Both the position numbers and the translations under genes were made by a program. 64,000 nucleotides of DNA from Hymenobacter gelipurpurascens. Its GTDB lineage: Bacteria > Bacteroidota > Bacteroidia > Cytophagales > Hymenobacteraceae. Location: assembly GCF_900187375.1 (NCBI RefSeq), contig NZ_FYEW01000002.1, positions 372,001 to 436,000 on the forward strand. Direction: 5' to 3'. Below the pieces are notes generated by a model that did no database searches, was not told the origin of the DNA, and saw nothing but the letters and a program-made list of their open reading frames with translations. Shown piece after piece: positions 33,274-42,565 of the stretch (its first letter is position 1; the number at the start of each line of letters is the position of its first letter).

Positions 33274-34458
33274 CTATCGCCAGAAGCTGGGGCGCACATT
33301 GGTGCCGCGCCGACGGCAATCCACACACTCAGCGGTAGAGTACAGGTAATTGACCGTACTTGTGCCAGGGCGCACATATTCATCAATTGGTATATCTACC
33401 CCAGCCTTGAAGAAGTCTATCTTTTGCTGCTGGGTAAGCGGAACCGCAGCCCCGCCACCTGTGAAGGGGCGTTCCATAGTGTCTGGCACGATGCAGTTTT
33501 CGTAGCCCGTGATATAGGTCCAGTCGTGGGGCAGTCTGGCTTCGTCGATGAAGATGCGCTTTTCCGTTACCGACTGTGCCCCTACAAACCCAATCACGAC
33601 CTCCGATTTATTGGCCAAGTTGTGCACGTTGCCCACCGTTTGGGTGGGCAGTGGGTCGAAAAGGGTGCCGATGTTCTCCGTGTTCTTACGCAGAGCCTCC
33701 CAATACTGGTACTCTTCCAGCGTCTGAGCGTACTGTTTTACCAGGATGCTATACTTGTAGCGCAGCTTTGTAGAGTTTGGCGGTAGAAGCGTTATGGGTT
33801 GCTGCGACACCACATCCTGGCCTAGCTTCGTAGTAGTCCCCAACTTGATGGCCGTGGATACGGCACTGGACCAACAGTGGTAGATATCCTCACTGGCAGT
33901 GCGGTACACCATATTTCCCCGATCGTATTTGATAACCGATAGAAAGCCCGAGGTAAATTCCCACGTCTCATCGTAGGTCCAGCGGTAGTAGCGTGACTGC
34001 TGCGTGTCATCATGCGCATTCACATAGATCTGTACCCCCTCCTGCCGGGCCCTCCACGTCACCGAATCAATAGCCGGTGTCGTCTTGACGGGGGTAAAGT
34101 CGGAGGCATACTCTCGTCCTCCTACCGTAGTAAAATGCAAGCGTACTGCCTTTCCGGCGGGCAACGTAAGGGCCGCCGAAGTGTAGGTACCCACCGGACC
34201 TTCCAAGAGAGGATATTGCTTACCCGCTTCTTCTTCAATAAACACACGGGCTTTTCCTTCAATCGGCACCTTGGCATTTTGGGCTAGGCCAGTGGTGCGC
34301 GAAAGCCGGATAACCGTCATACCCTGGCTATTAATAGCGCCATCTACTACCAGATAATCCGTCGATTTGTCGGTTACCTTGGGCTCAAAGGGCTCGATGC
34401 AGCCACTCACGCAAAAGAAGAGGAGTAGAAAAGAATACCGGCGTAACCATACGACCAT
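33274..34458 (-). CDS. DUF4249-family lipoprotein, copy 1 of a tandem array
   Basis: The 394-residue first gene of the array has signal MVVWLRRYSFLLLFFCVSGC with lipobox VSGC. It carries EPFEPKVTDK, YLVVDGAINSQGMTVIRLSR, the GFVGAQSVTEKRIFI block and a final VDCRRRGTNVRPSFWR. The signal peptide differs fully from the other two copies, whereas copies 2 and 3 share an unusual Cys-Ser-Trp signal. Copies 2 and 3 may therefore be the younger pair. The stop codon (minus strand) starts TAGGCCTAGGCCAC. Divergent from dnaE. Confidence 0.9.
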   Translation of the reverse strand: MVVWLRRYSFLLLFFCVSGCIEPFEPKVTDKSTDYLVVDGAINSQGMTVIRLSRTTGLAQNAKVPIEGKARVFIEEEAGKQYPLLEGPVGTYTSAALTLPAGKAVRLHFTTVGGREYASDFTPVKTTPAIDSVTWRARQEGVQIYVNAHDDTQQSRYYRWTYDETWEFTSGFLSVIKYDRGNMVYRTASEDIYHCWSSAVSTAIKLGTTTKLGQDVVSQQPITLLPPNSTKLRYKYSILVKQYAQTLEEYQYWEALRKNTENIGTLFDPLPTQTVGNVHNLANKSEVVIGFVGAQSVTEKRIFIDEARLPHDWTYITGYENCIVPDTMERPFTGGGAAVPLTQQQKIDFFKAGVDIPIDEYVRPGTSTVNYLYSTAECVDCRRRGTNVRPSFWR

Positions 34459-34719
34459 ATGAATGGAGCTGAATCAGTAATAAAATATAGAATGGCTAAA
34501 TATACGCAGCTGTTCTGCTTACTTGGCGATTAGCTCACTAGGCCTAGGAAAAATACTCGGCCCCATTATTTTATTAGCCCAGTAGTAGGTGGCTAAGCTC
34601 TTATACAAGGCTTCTATCTGATTAAGCAAAAAGCACCGCTTTTACAACTTTCCTTTCCCGCCCAGCGGCGGTAACTTTACTGTTCGCAACGCGCCCTAAC
34701 GGCGCGAAGCCCGCCTGCC

Positions 34720-37700
34720 ATGCCCGTTTTCTCGCACCTTCACTCCCACACCCAATATTCCCTTCTTGATGGCCAGGCCAGCATTGGCGCCCTCATGAAA
34801 AAGGCCCAGGCTGATGGGATGCCGGCCGTAGCTCTCACCGACCACGGCAATATGTTCGGGGCGTTCAACTTTGTGGCCGAGGCCAACAAGTACAACGTGA
34901 AGCCGATTGTGGGCTGCGAGTTCTACATGGTGGCCGACCGCCACAAAAAGGCCTTTAGCCGCGAGAAAGGCGAGCGGGATAAGCGCTACCACCAGCTTCT
35001 GCTGGCCAAAGACCAGGATGGCTACCACAACCTGAGCAAGCTCTGCTCCATGAGCTTCATTGAGGGCGTGTATAGTAAGTTTCCGCGCATCGATAAGGAG
35101 ATTCTGCTCAAGTACCACAAGGGCCTGATTGCTACCTCCTGCTGTATTGGCGCCGAGATTCCGCAGGCCATTCTGTTTGAGAGCGAGGCCAAGGCGGAGG
35201 AGCTGCTGAAGTGGTGGCTGGATGTGTTCGAGGACGATTACTACATCGAGATTCAGCGGCATGGCCTGATGAACTTCGATGGCACCGGCAAGAGCCAGGA
35301 AGACGTAAACCAAGTACTGCTAGGCCTGGCCAAAAAGTACAATGTGAAGGTCATCTGCACCAACGACTCGCACTACGTAGATCAGACGGACTTTGCGCCG
35401 CACGATATTCTGCTCTGCGTGAATACGGGTGAGGAGCACAGCATCCCAGTCGGCGACTTCCAGACCCAGTATTTCCGCCTGATTTCCCAGGACAGCAAGG
35501 TTCACTACGACCACCTCGATAACCTGCGCCCGCTGGCCAGCCAGGATGCCACCATCCGCCGCCAGCTGCAGCGCATTGACGAGGAAGCCCAGTCGCCTAA
35601 GCCGCGGGCGCGCTTCGGCTTCGCCAACGACCAGTTCTATTTCAAGACGCAGGCCGAGATGAACCTGTTGTTCTCCGATGTGCCGGAAAGCGTGGACAAC
35701 ACCAACGAAATTGTGGATAAGATCACGCCGCCCAAGCTGCAGCGTGATATTCTGCTCCCCAACTTCCCTCTTCCTCCCGAGCACCCAACCGCTGACGCCT
35801 TCCTGCGCCACCTTACCTATAAAGGCGCTTTTGAAGGCCCCAAGCGGCGCTATTCCGACCGTACTCCCGAGATTGAGGAGCGCCTGGATTACGAGCTGCG
35901 CGTGATTGAGACGATGGGCTTTGCGGGCTACTTCCTCATCACCCAGGACTTCATCAACCATGGCCGCAGCATTGGTGTGGCCGTAGGCCCCGGCCGGGGC
36001 TCGGCGGCAGGCTCGGCAGTGGCCTACTGCATTGGCATCACTAACATCGACCCGATTAAGTACTCGCTCCTATTCGAGCGTTTTCTGAATCCGGAGCGGG
36101 TATCCATGCCCGATATTGATATTGACTTCGACGACGTGAACCGTCAGCGAGTCATTGATTATGTGGTAGATAAGTATGGCAAAACTCAGGTAGCCCAGAT
36201 TATCACCTTCGGTACCATGGCCGCCAAGTCCAGCATCAAGGACGTGTCGCGGGCCATGGATTTGCCGCTGCCGGTGGCCAACGACTTGGTAAAGATGGTG
36301 CCGGACCAGGTGGGCACTACGCTGGCCAAGGCCTTTGCCGAGAACCAGGAGCTGGACATGATTCGGCGCGACGACGCGCCCGACAACCTGCGCGGCCAGA
36401 TTCTGCGCCTCGCCGAGAAGCTCGAAGGCTCAGTACGCAACACCGGTATCCACGCGGCCGGCGTTATTATCGCTCCCGACGACATCACAAAGTACATTCC
36501 GGTTTCTACGTCCAAAGACTCGGACCTGCTCATCACGCAGTTTGATGGCAAGGTGATTGAGTCGGCAGGGATGCTGAAGATGGACTTTCTGGGGCTCAAA
36601 ACCCTGACCATCATCGTCGATGCCATCAACCTGATTGAGCGCAACCACGGCGTTAAAATTGACATCGACGAGATTCCGATTGACGACCAGAAAACCTACG
36701 AGCTCTACCAGCGCGGCGACACCATCGGCACGTTCCAGTTTGAATCGGAGGGCATGCGCATGTACCTCAAGGACCTCAAGCCCACCAACATTGAGGACCT
36801 GATTGCCATGAACGCCCTGTACCGGCCGGGCCCGATGCAGTTCATCCCGAACTTCATCAACCGCAAGCACGGCCGCGAAACGGTGGACTACCCGCACGAG
36901 CTGCTGGAACCTATCCTGAACTACTCCCAGGGCATTATGGTGTACCAGGAGCAGATCATGCAGACGGCTCAGATTCTGGCCGGCTACTCCCTCGGCGGCG
37001 CCGACTTGCTGCGCCGGGCCATGGGTAAGAAGGACATGAAGAAGATGGCCCTGGAGCGGGAGAAATTCTGCGAAGGCGCCGAGAAGCTGCACGGCATCAA
37101 GGCCAAGAAAGCCAACGAGGTATTCGACGTGATGGAGAAGTTTGCGGCTTATGGCTTCAACCGCTCCCACTCCGCCGCCTACTCCGTAGTGGCCTACCAG
37201 ACCGGCTACCTCAAGGCCCATTACCCGGCGGAGTACATGGCTGCCGTGCTGACCAACAACATGGGCGACATCAAGAAGGTGACGTTCTTTATTGAGGAGG
37301 CCCGCAAGCAGGGCGTAGCCGTGCTCGGCCCCGACGTGAACGAATCCATCCTGAAGTTCAACGTGAACACACAAGGCCAGATTCGTTTCGGGATGGCCGC
37401 CGTGAAGGGTGCCGGCGAGGCCGCCGTGGAAGAGATTGTGCAGGAACGCGACAAAAACGGGCCGTACGCCGATATTTTCGACTTCTCGCGCCGCGTAAAC
37501 CTGCGGGCCGTGAACAAGAAAACCTTCGAGAGCATGGCCCAGGCCGGCGCCTTCGATTCGTTCGAGCGCTACCACCGCCGCCAGTACATCGAGGCACCCA
37601 CCGGCGACCAAAACGTCATCGAGAAGGCCATGAAGGTGGGCCAGCAGCATCAGGCTGCCAAGGAGTCGGCCCAGCAGAGCCTCTTTGGTGGTGGCGGCGA

Positions 37701-38403
37701 CATGATGGCCATTCCGATGCCTAAGATCCAGGACATGGAACTATGGAGCCCTACGGAGAAGCTGCGCCGCGAAAAGGAAGTAGTAGGCTTCTATCTTTCC
37801 GGTCACCCACTCGATGACTTCAAGCTGGAAATCGACTCGTACTGCACCTGTGGCCTAGACAAGGTGGAGAACTACAAAAACCGCGACGTAACCGTGGCTG
37901 GCTTGATTTCGAACGTGCTGTTCAAGACCACCAAAACGGGCCAGCCCTTCGTGAGCTTCAATATTGAAGACTACGAAAGCAGCCTAAACCTGGCGCTGTT
38001 CCGCGACGACTACACGAAATTCTCCAGCATCATCAACCCACGGAACTACGACAAGGAGCAGGTGCCACCCATGTTTATCCGCGGCAAATATGCCCAGCGC
38101 TTCCGCGACTCTGACCAGTTCGAGTTCAAGATCATGACCATGGAGCCGCTGTTCAACGTGGCCGAGAAGCTCGCCAACGGCGTGCGGGTGCAGCTGGACC
38201 TACGCACTATCACGGAGCCCTTCATGGACCGCTTTATGGAAGCCGTGGAAGGCTGCGCGGGCTCGAAGAAGCTTGAAATCAAGTTTGCCGAGCCTCACGA
38301 GCACCTAGCCGTGGACACGTATTCTCGGCGCTACCGCATCGAGCCAAAGGAATTTATCCGGAAGATGCGCGAGATGGAAATTGACGCCTGTCAATTGATT
38401 TAA
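34720..38403 (+). CDS. dnaE: DNA polymerase III alpha subunit
   Basis: Replicative polymerase catalytic subunit, 1227 residues. An N-terminal PHP domain (SHLHSHTQYSLLDG, ALTDHGNMFG) is followed by the C-family polymerase core with PGRGSAAGSAVAYC and the catalytic acids in MPDIDIDFDD at about residue 464, then the tandem HhH and OB-fold (VTVAGLISNV, near residue 1055). The start ATG at 34720 gives MPVFSHLHSHTQ, the expected N-terminus. The PHP metal ligands look intact, as often in DnaE from bacteria in which PHP may proofread. Single gene with its own hairpin. No second dnaE is seen. Confidence 0.98.
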   Translation: MPVFSHLHSHTQYSLLDGQASIGALMKKAQADGMPAVALTDHGNMFGAFNFVAEANKYNVKPIVGCEFYMVADRHKKAFSREKGERDKRYHQLLLAKDQDGYHNLSKLCSMSFIEGVYSKFPRIDKEILLKYHKGLIATSCCIGAEIPQAILFESEAKAEELLKWWLDVFEDDYYIEIQRHGLMNFDGTGKSQEDVNQVLLGLAKKYNVKVICTNDSHYVDQTDFAPHDILLCVNTGEEHSIPVGDFQTQYFRLISQDSKVHYDHLDNLRPLASQDATIRRQLQRIDEEAQSPKPRARFGFANDQFYFKTQAEMNLLFSDVPESVDNTNEIVDKITPPKLQRDILLPNFPLPPEHPTADAFLRHLTYKGAFEGPKRRYSDRTPEIEERLDYELRVIETMGFAGYFLITQDFINHGRSIGVAVGPGRGSAAGSAVAYCIGITNIDPIKYSLLFERFLNPERVSMPDIDIDFDDVNRQRVIDYVVDKYGKTQVAQIITFGTMAAKSSIKDVSRAMDLPLPVANDLVKMVPDQVGTTLAKAFAENQELDMIRRDDAPDNLRGQILRLAEKLEGSVRNTGIHAAGVIIAPDDITKYIPVSTSKDSDLLITQFDGKVIESAGMLKMDFLGLKTLTIIVDAINLIERNHGVKIDIDEIPIDDQKTYELYQRGDTIGTFQFESEGMRMYLKDLKPTNIEDLIAMNALYRPGPMQFIPNFINRKHGRETVDYPHELLEPILNYSQGIMVYQEQIMQTAQILAGYSLGGADLLRRAMGKKDMKKMALEREKFCEGAEKLHGIKAKKANEVFDVMEKFAAYGFNRSHSAAYSVVAYQTGYLKAHYPAEYMAAVLTNNMGDIKKVTFFIEEARKQGVAVLGPDVNESILKFNVNTQGQIRFGMAAVKGAGEAAVEEIVQERDKNGPYADIFDFSRRVNLRAVNKKTFESMAQAGAFDSFERYHRRQYIEAPTGDQNVIEKAMKVGQQHQAAKESAQQSLFGGGGDMMAIPMPKIQDMELWSPTEKLRREKEVVGFYLSGHPLDDFKLEIDSYCTCGLDKVENYKNRDVTVAGLISNVLFKTTKTGQPFVSFNIEDYESSLNLALFRDDYTKFSSIINPRNYDKEQVPPMFIRGKYAQRFRDSDQFEFKIMTMEPLFNVAEKLANGVRVQLDLRTITEPFMDRFMEAVEGCAGSKKLEIKFAEPHEHLAVDTYSRRYRIEPKEFIRKMREMEIDACQLI

Positions 38404-38424
38404 TAGAGTACCGAGAGCTTAAAC

Positions 38425-38464
38425 GCCGCTGATTTCAACGATAGGTTTCGTTGGAATCAGCGGC
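38425..38464 (+). terminator. Hairpin after dnaE
   Basis: Arms of 17 bases GCCGCTGATTTCAACGA and TCGTTGGAATCAGCGGC with a single wobble pair and a 6-base loop, then TTGCTTTG. Confidence 0.7.
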
Positions 38465-38499
38465 TTGCTTTGTCGGCTATACACACCTTTACTTCCTAC

Positions 38500-39957
38500 A
38501 TGAATAAACAGCTATCTAAGCAGTATCAGGTTTTTCTACTTGCCTTCGTGTTTCTAGGCCTATATGCCCTTCCAGGGCAGGCGCAGCAGTATTATTTGAG
38601 TTTAGAGAAGCAGCACATCAACTTACCCAACCGCACATATTATGTGGGAAAGGTAGTTGATGGCCGCCCCGGCAAGCCTACTATTGGCCTTGTATACAGA
38701 GGTCTAGACAACCGCCCGGCCGCCGTGCTATTCCGTGATGGCCTAGAGACGGAGCTAACCTCTTTTCTGCAAAAGCAACTTCCAGCTCGTTCTACTGACC
38801 AAGCTATAGTGCTCTGCCTGCGTCAGCTCCGGATAAGTGAAGTTCTTAACGGGTTTACGGAAGAAGCCAGCGCTGATTTAGCCGCGGACGTGTACGCTCA
38901 TCTGCCCGATGGCTACCACTTTGTGCAAAGTGTGGCGGCCCGCACCTCCGAACGGGCCCTCGAAACTACTTACCGCCACGATAACCAAGTGGCACAGCTT
39001 CTACAGCAATGTCTTGAACAACTTCAGTCGGCATCTTGGCAGGAAGCCACCGCTAGGCCACCTCTCACACTAGCCCAACTTACAAAGAATGCCACCCTTG
39101 TAACTACCACAAGCACTGGCATCTCATCAACACCTGCCATTATTCGCGAAGCCCCACGCAGAGGCATTTATTACAGCTTTGCACAGTTTCTCGCCAACCA
39201 GGCAGATGCCACGCATTCTATCTTACTTGATACAATACATGTAGGCCTTGCCGGACCAACGGCCCGAGAGCAATGGCAGGGCGTTGCCAGGATTCGCCCA
39301 CAAATTGTAGAAGCAGAGAAACGGCGCTCGGTTCCGAAGGACATTTGGGGCTTTTCTGACGGTCAGCAAGTTTACGTGCAATATCAAGGGCGCTATTTTC
39401 CCTTGGTGCGTCAGCGCAACTTCTTCACATTCGTTGGAGAAGCTCAGCCTGACCTGGAATATATGCGCGCCCGCTCCCAGGCTCAAATGCGAACCGGAGT
39501 TATTGGGGTAGCTACCGTGCGAGAGCAGAACCACACCGATGAGCCAACCGGCTATGCCGTGGATATGCGCACAGGCCACCTCGCCCCCTACCCTGACCCT
39601 ATGCGCCCATATCCAGCTAAAACCGATACGGCCTATGTATATGTGTACCGCACGGCCGACAGCTTGGCGGAGCCGGTGCCCGTGTTTTTGGGAGACAGGC
39701 AGGTAGGCCAGCTTCGCTCAAATGAGTATCTAGAAATTCCGTGGCCTTACTATGCCCGGGTAATGCGCTTGGGTGTACAGACGGCTGGCAAGCAGGCGGC
39801 GCAACTCCTGATACCGAATACTAGCCAGCTTAATTACGTACGTATCATGACGAATACGGCAACTTCTCTGCGCCCGAGTATCCAACTGGTGCGGCCAGAG
39901 CAGGGAGAAAAAGAGCTTGATGCCATTGATAAGCTTAGCCCCTTGAAAGCCAAGTAA
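38500..39957 (+). CDS. Exported protein of unknown function
   Basis: The 485-residue protein was started at the ATG 38500 because it gives a signal peptide (MNKQLSKQYQVFLLAFVFLGLYALPGQAQ). The mature part has no motif I recognise: an N-terminal alpha/beta-like section (TYYVGKVVDGRPGKPTIGLV) and a C-terminal half with FVGEAQPDLEYMRARSQAQM and AYVYVYRTADSLAEPVPVFL. The latter resembles a small DUF2846-like sandwich, which would fit a periplasmic lipid- or peptide-binding part. That is a weak guess. Base use is a little more AT-rich than the neighbours. Confidence 0.7.
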   Translation: MNKQLSKQYQVFLLAFVFLGLYALPGQAQQYYLSLEKQHINLPNRTYYVGKVVDGRPGKPTIGLVYRGLDNRPAAVLFRDGLETELTSFLQKQLPARSTDQAIVLCLRQLRISEVLNGFTEEASADLAADVYAHLPDGYHFVQSVAARTSERALETTYRHDNQVAQLLQQCLEQLQSASWQEATARPPLTLAQLTKNATLVTTTSTGISSTPAIIREAPRRGIYYSFAQFLANQADATHSILLDTIHVGLAGPTAREQWQGVARIRPQIVEAEKRRSVPKDIWGFSDGQQVYVQYQGRYFPLVRQRNFFTFVGEAQPDLEYMRARSQAQMRTGVIGVATVREQNHTDEPTGYAVDMRTGHLAPYPDPMRPYPAKTDTAYVYVYRTADSLAEPVPVFLGDRQVGQLRSNEYLEIPWPYYARVMRLGVQTAGKQAAQLLIPNTSQLNYVRIMTNTATSLRPSIQLVRPEQGEKELDAIDKLSPLKAK

Positions 39958-40165
39958 CTAGCTAACACAAAGAAGCCTAGCAAATTGGCACGCTAGCCAA
40001 ACCACACTGTTCTGCTACACTTGGTATTAACACTCTATTGGCCGACGGAACTGCCACTCTGGCCGAATGAACTTTCTGGCTCGTGGCTTGTTGAATCGCA
40101 ATCTGCTACCTTGCGGCCCGGTTGACCGTAAACAGCATACACATTCCATTAAACCCCCTACTGTT

Positions 40166-40498
40166 ATGGGACATAAAGCCATCGAAATTACCGATGCTAA
40201 CTTCGACCAGATCATCAACTCCGATAAGCCCGTGCTCGTGGATTTCTGGGCCGAATGGTGTGGCCCGTGCCGCATGGTAGGCCCGGTAGTAGAAGAGCTG
40301 GCCGGCGAATATGAAGGTAAAGCCATCATTGGCAAAGTCGACGTAGACTCCAATCCGCAGACCTCGGCTAAGTTCGGCATCCGCAGCATCCCGACGCTGC
40401 TCGTGTTCAAGAACGGCCAGATTGTAGATAAGCAGGTAGGTGCTGTTCCGAAGCACGTACTGGCTCAGAAACTGGATGCGCAAGTAACCACTGCGTAA
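40166..40498 (+). CDS. trxA: Thioredoxin
   Basis: The 110-residue cytoplasmic disulfide reductant has active site WCGPCRM (in [20 protein letters not shown]) and the cis-proline in [13 protein letters not shown]. The ATG at 40166 gives [15 protein letters not shown], a normal thioredoxin start; the 33 extra upstream in-frame residues do not belong. Length is typical of Trx1. Followed by a terminator. Recycled by thioredoxin reductase, not found here. Confidence 0.96.
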   Translation: MGHKAIEITDANFDQIINSDKPVLVDFWAEWCGPCRMVGPVVEELAGEYEGKAIIGKVDVDSNPQTSAKFGIRSIPTLLVFKNGQIVDKQVGAVPKHVLAQKLDAQVTTA

Positions 40499-40519
40499 TC
40501 AAGACTGCTCACTGAGCGT

Positions 40520-40555
40520 AACAGCCCCGCCCTCCTTAAGGAGAGCGGGGCTGTT
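40520..40555 (+). terminator. Terminator after trxA
   Basis: AACAGCCCCGC/GCGGGGCTGTT 11-bp stem with an inner CTCCTT/AAGGAG stem, followed by GCTTTA. It also lies 25 bases past the convergent TonB/MORN gene end and may serve both. Confidence 0.78.
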
Positions 40556-40580
40556 GCTTTACTGGCCTACCTGGAGTGGC

Positions 40581-41549
40581 TTAAGGCTCGTCGTCGGGGT
40601 TGCTGGCGCGGGCTTCGGTGGGCGAGGCCTTGCCGGGGGGCTTGATGCCGCCGAACAGCGTGAAGTTGGGCGCAAAGTGTATCGGCATTGTGAAGGTCAT
40701 GGCGGTGGGTAGGTTGTACTCCCGGCCCGGCTCAAACGTGGGCAGGCTGGCTACCACCCGCCGCGCTTCCTGGTCGACATCGGGCGAGAGGCCCCGTACT
40801 ACCTGCACCTGGCCTACACGTCCGTTCTCGTCTACAGTGTAGCTTACCTGCACCGTGCCCGTGATGCCTTTGCGGCGGGAGTTTTTGGGGTAAGCGGTAT
40901 TCCGGGCTACGTAGGCCAGTAGCGCTTCCTGGCCGCCCGGAAACTGAGGCAGCTGCCGGGCCTGCACTTTGCCCATATAAGGAGAGCCATCCTCATTGAA
41001 AAAGGCCAATGCCAGCGGTTTCCCCTGGCGGTCAGGCAACTCAATGGCGCTTAGCTGGCCCGTATCGTAATAGTAATGCCATTCACCTACTGATCGGCCG
41101 GCGTTGTAGCGGCCCTCAGAGCGTTTTTGCCCGTTGCGGTGCACACTAATCCAACGGCCTACGCGCTGCCCATCATTGTATTCCCCGCGCTGACTGACTT
41201 TGCCATCCTCGTACCAGCCTACGTAGAGGCCATTCGCTTCATTGTTTCGATAATGCACTTGCCCGGCCTTGGCGCCAGCCGGGTGGTACCAGGTGAGCAG
41301 CCCATTTTTAACGGGCGGCTCGATGGAGGTGAGTGTACCGCGCAGCAGCAGCGTGCCGTTCAGGGCATATTCGCGCATGGCATAAGTACCCAGCAGCTCG
41401 TTTTTCCGTTCTATCAGGCGGTAGTGTGTGGCGCTGTCCGGCACCGTTGCCTCGTCATGGTCGTTGAGGTAGACTGCGGGCAGGGTTTGGGCAGCGGCCC
41501 AGAACGGAAGGCAGGTCAACACGAGCAACGCACTATAACGAGCTTTCAT
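40581..41549 (-). CDS. Exported MORN-repeat protein with TonB C-terminal domain
   Basis: The 322-residue protein has a signal peptide (MKARYSALLVLTCLPFWAAAQ) at the chosen ATG ending 41549. Residues ~45-195 hold MORN-like toxin-antitoxin-type repeats (NGLYVGWYEDGKVSQRGEYN, RSEGRYNAGRSVGEWHYYYD). Residues ~215-300 form a TonB C-terminal domain (YPKNSRRKGITGTVQVSYTV, VDENGRVGQVQVVRGL). No transmembrane anchor or Pro-rich spacer follows the signal, so it is not a classic inner-membrane TonB. Proteins with this architecture are frequent in Bacteroidota and may be periplasmic scaffolds. The partner is unknown. Confidence 0.88.
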   Translation of the reverse strand: MKARYSALLVLTCLPFWAAAQTLPAVYLNDHDEATVPDSATHYRLIERKNELLGTYAMREYALNGTLLLRGTLTSIEPPVKNGLLTWYHPAGAKAGQVHYRNNEANGLYVGWYEDGKVSQRGEYNDGQRVGRWISVHRNGQKRSEGRYNAGRSVGEWHYYYDTGQLSAIELPDRQGKPLALAFFNEDGSPYMGKVQARQLPQFPGGQEALLAYVARNTAYPKNSRRKGITGTVQVSYTVDENGRVGQVQVVRGLSPDVDQEARRVVASLPTFEPGREYNLPTAMTFTMPIHFAPNFTLFGGIKPPGKASPTEARASNPDDEP

Positions 41550-41703
41550 AGGTTCTGGGCTTAGCCGCATGCAGCGGGTTCCACGAAATATACCTACTTC
41601 CCTCCCTCGTCCCAAACCCTATTGCGCTAAGGCTTGAAAAGTACTATATTTCCTGAATCTCAGTCAATTACTCGCCTCATTCCCCTCTCTTTCAGACCCT
41701 CCC

Positions 41704-42009
41704 ATGAGAAAGCTCCTTCCCCTTTTATTCCTGCTAAGCCTATTAATGGCTAGCATCTCGCAGGCTCAAACGGCTCCTGCCCGCACTTCTAGCGCTACTG
41801 TAACCAAGTCAAGCGCCCAGAAAACAACAGCCAAGTCTACTGCAACCGTCAAAACGAAGTCAGATGGCACCCCGGACCGGCGTTACAAGGAGAACAAGAT
41901 GACGACGACCTCTAAAACCACCGGGCCAAAGAAAGCGGACGGAACCGCCGATATGCGCTATAAGGCCAATAAGACCACTGCCACCAAAACTACGGTTACG
42001 CACCGCTAG
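41704..42009 (+). CDS. Small exported Thr/Lys-rich repeat protein
   Basis: The 101-residue protein has a signal peptide (MRKLLPLLFLLSLLMASISQAQ). The mature 79 residues are Thr, Lys, Ala and Ser rich, and basic, with two copies of a short repeat (KSDGTPDRRYKENK and KADGTADMRYKANK). Such K-D-G-T-x-D-x-R-Y-K repeats recur in small Bacteroidota proteins without known function. It is probably disordered. The ATG at 41704 fits; the stop codon is part of the left arm of a long hairpin shared with the convergent Lrp gene. Confidence 0.75.
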   Translation: MRKLLPLLFLLSLLMASISQAQTAPARTSSATVTKSSAQKTTAKSTATVKTKSDGTPDRRYKENKMTTTSKTTGPKKADGTADMRYKANKTTATKTTVTHR

Positions 42010-42087
42010 CAGCAGCGCGTAGCTCAACGTGGAAAGGCCGTTTCCCACAAGAAACGGCCTTTCCACGTTGAGCTACGCGCTGCTGCT
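42008..42087. terminator. 37-bp perfect inverted repeat between convergent genes
   Basis: Arms at 42008-42044 and 42051-42087 are perfectly complementary over 37 bases with a 6-base loop. The left arm starts inside the stop codon of the small Thr/Lys-rich gene (TAG 42007-42009) and the right arm ends one base before the stop of the Lrp gene (42088). It fills the whole gap and can act in both directions. Confidence 0.8.
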
Positions 42088-42552
42088 TTACAGCAATTGG
42101 ATAGGCCGATTGAAGGCTTCTTCCAGCGAAATCAGGGTTTCCGTGCGCTCAATACCTTCAATGAGCTGGATCTGGCCGTGCAACACATCCCGCAAATGGT
42201 TGGTATCGCGGCAGATAATGCGAGCGAAAATGCCGTAAGCTCCGGTGGTGAAGTCAATGCTGACCACTTCTGGAATCTGGCGCAAGGCAGTTACCACGCC
42301 TTCATACACGGAACTTTTCTGCAGGTAAATCCCCAGGAAGGCCCGCACACCATAGCCCAGCTTCTGGTAATCAATTTTAAGAGTAGCTCCCTGTACGATG
42401 CCTAGTTCTTCTAAGCGCGCCATGCGCACGTGCACTGTACCGCCCGATACATGCACTTTGCGCGCAATTTCGGTGTAAGGCATTTTGGCATCATCAATGA
42501 GAAGCGCCAGGATGTTGCGGTCGGTGTCGTCAAGTTCGTAATTACGAGCCAT
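42088..42552 (-). CDS. Lrp/AsnC-family transcriptional regulator
   Basis: The 154-residue regulator has an N-terminal winged helix (LDDTDRNILALLIDDAKMPY with the HTH IARKVHVSGGTVHVRMARLE) and a C-terminal RAM ligand-binding/oligomerisation domain (GIYLQKSSVYEGVVTALRQI, AYGIFARIICRDTNHLRDVL). Family members sense amino acids and often control their own gene. A palindrome 14 bases upstream of the ATG and two 12-bp direct repeats exactly 50 bases apart are good candidate operators. Divergent from the tRNA-like gene. The effector cannot be named. Confidence 0.94.
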   Translation of the reverse strand: MARNYELDDTDRNILALLIDDAKMPYTEIARKVHVSGGTVHVRMARLEELGIVQGATLKIDYQKLGYGVRAFLGIYLQKSSVYEGVVTALRQIPEVVSIDFTTGAYGIFARIICRDTNHLRDVLHGQIQLIEGIERTETLISLEEAFNRPIQLL

Positions 42553-42565
42553 TTTTCAGTATTTT

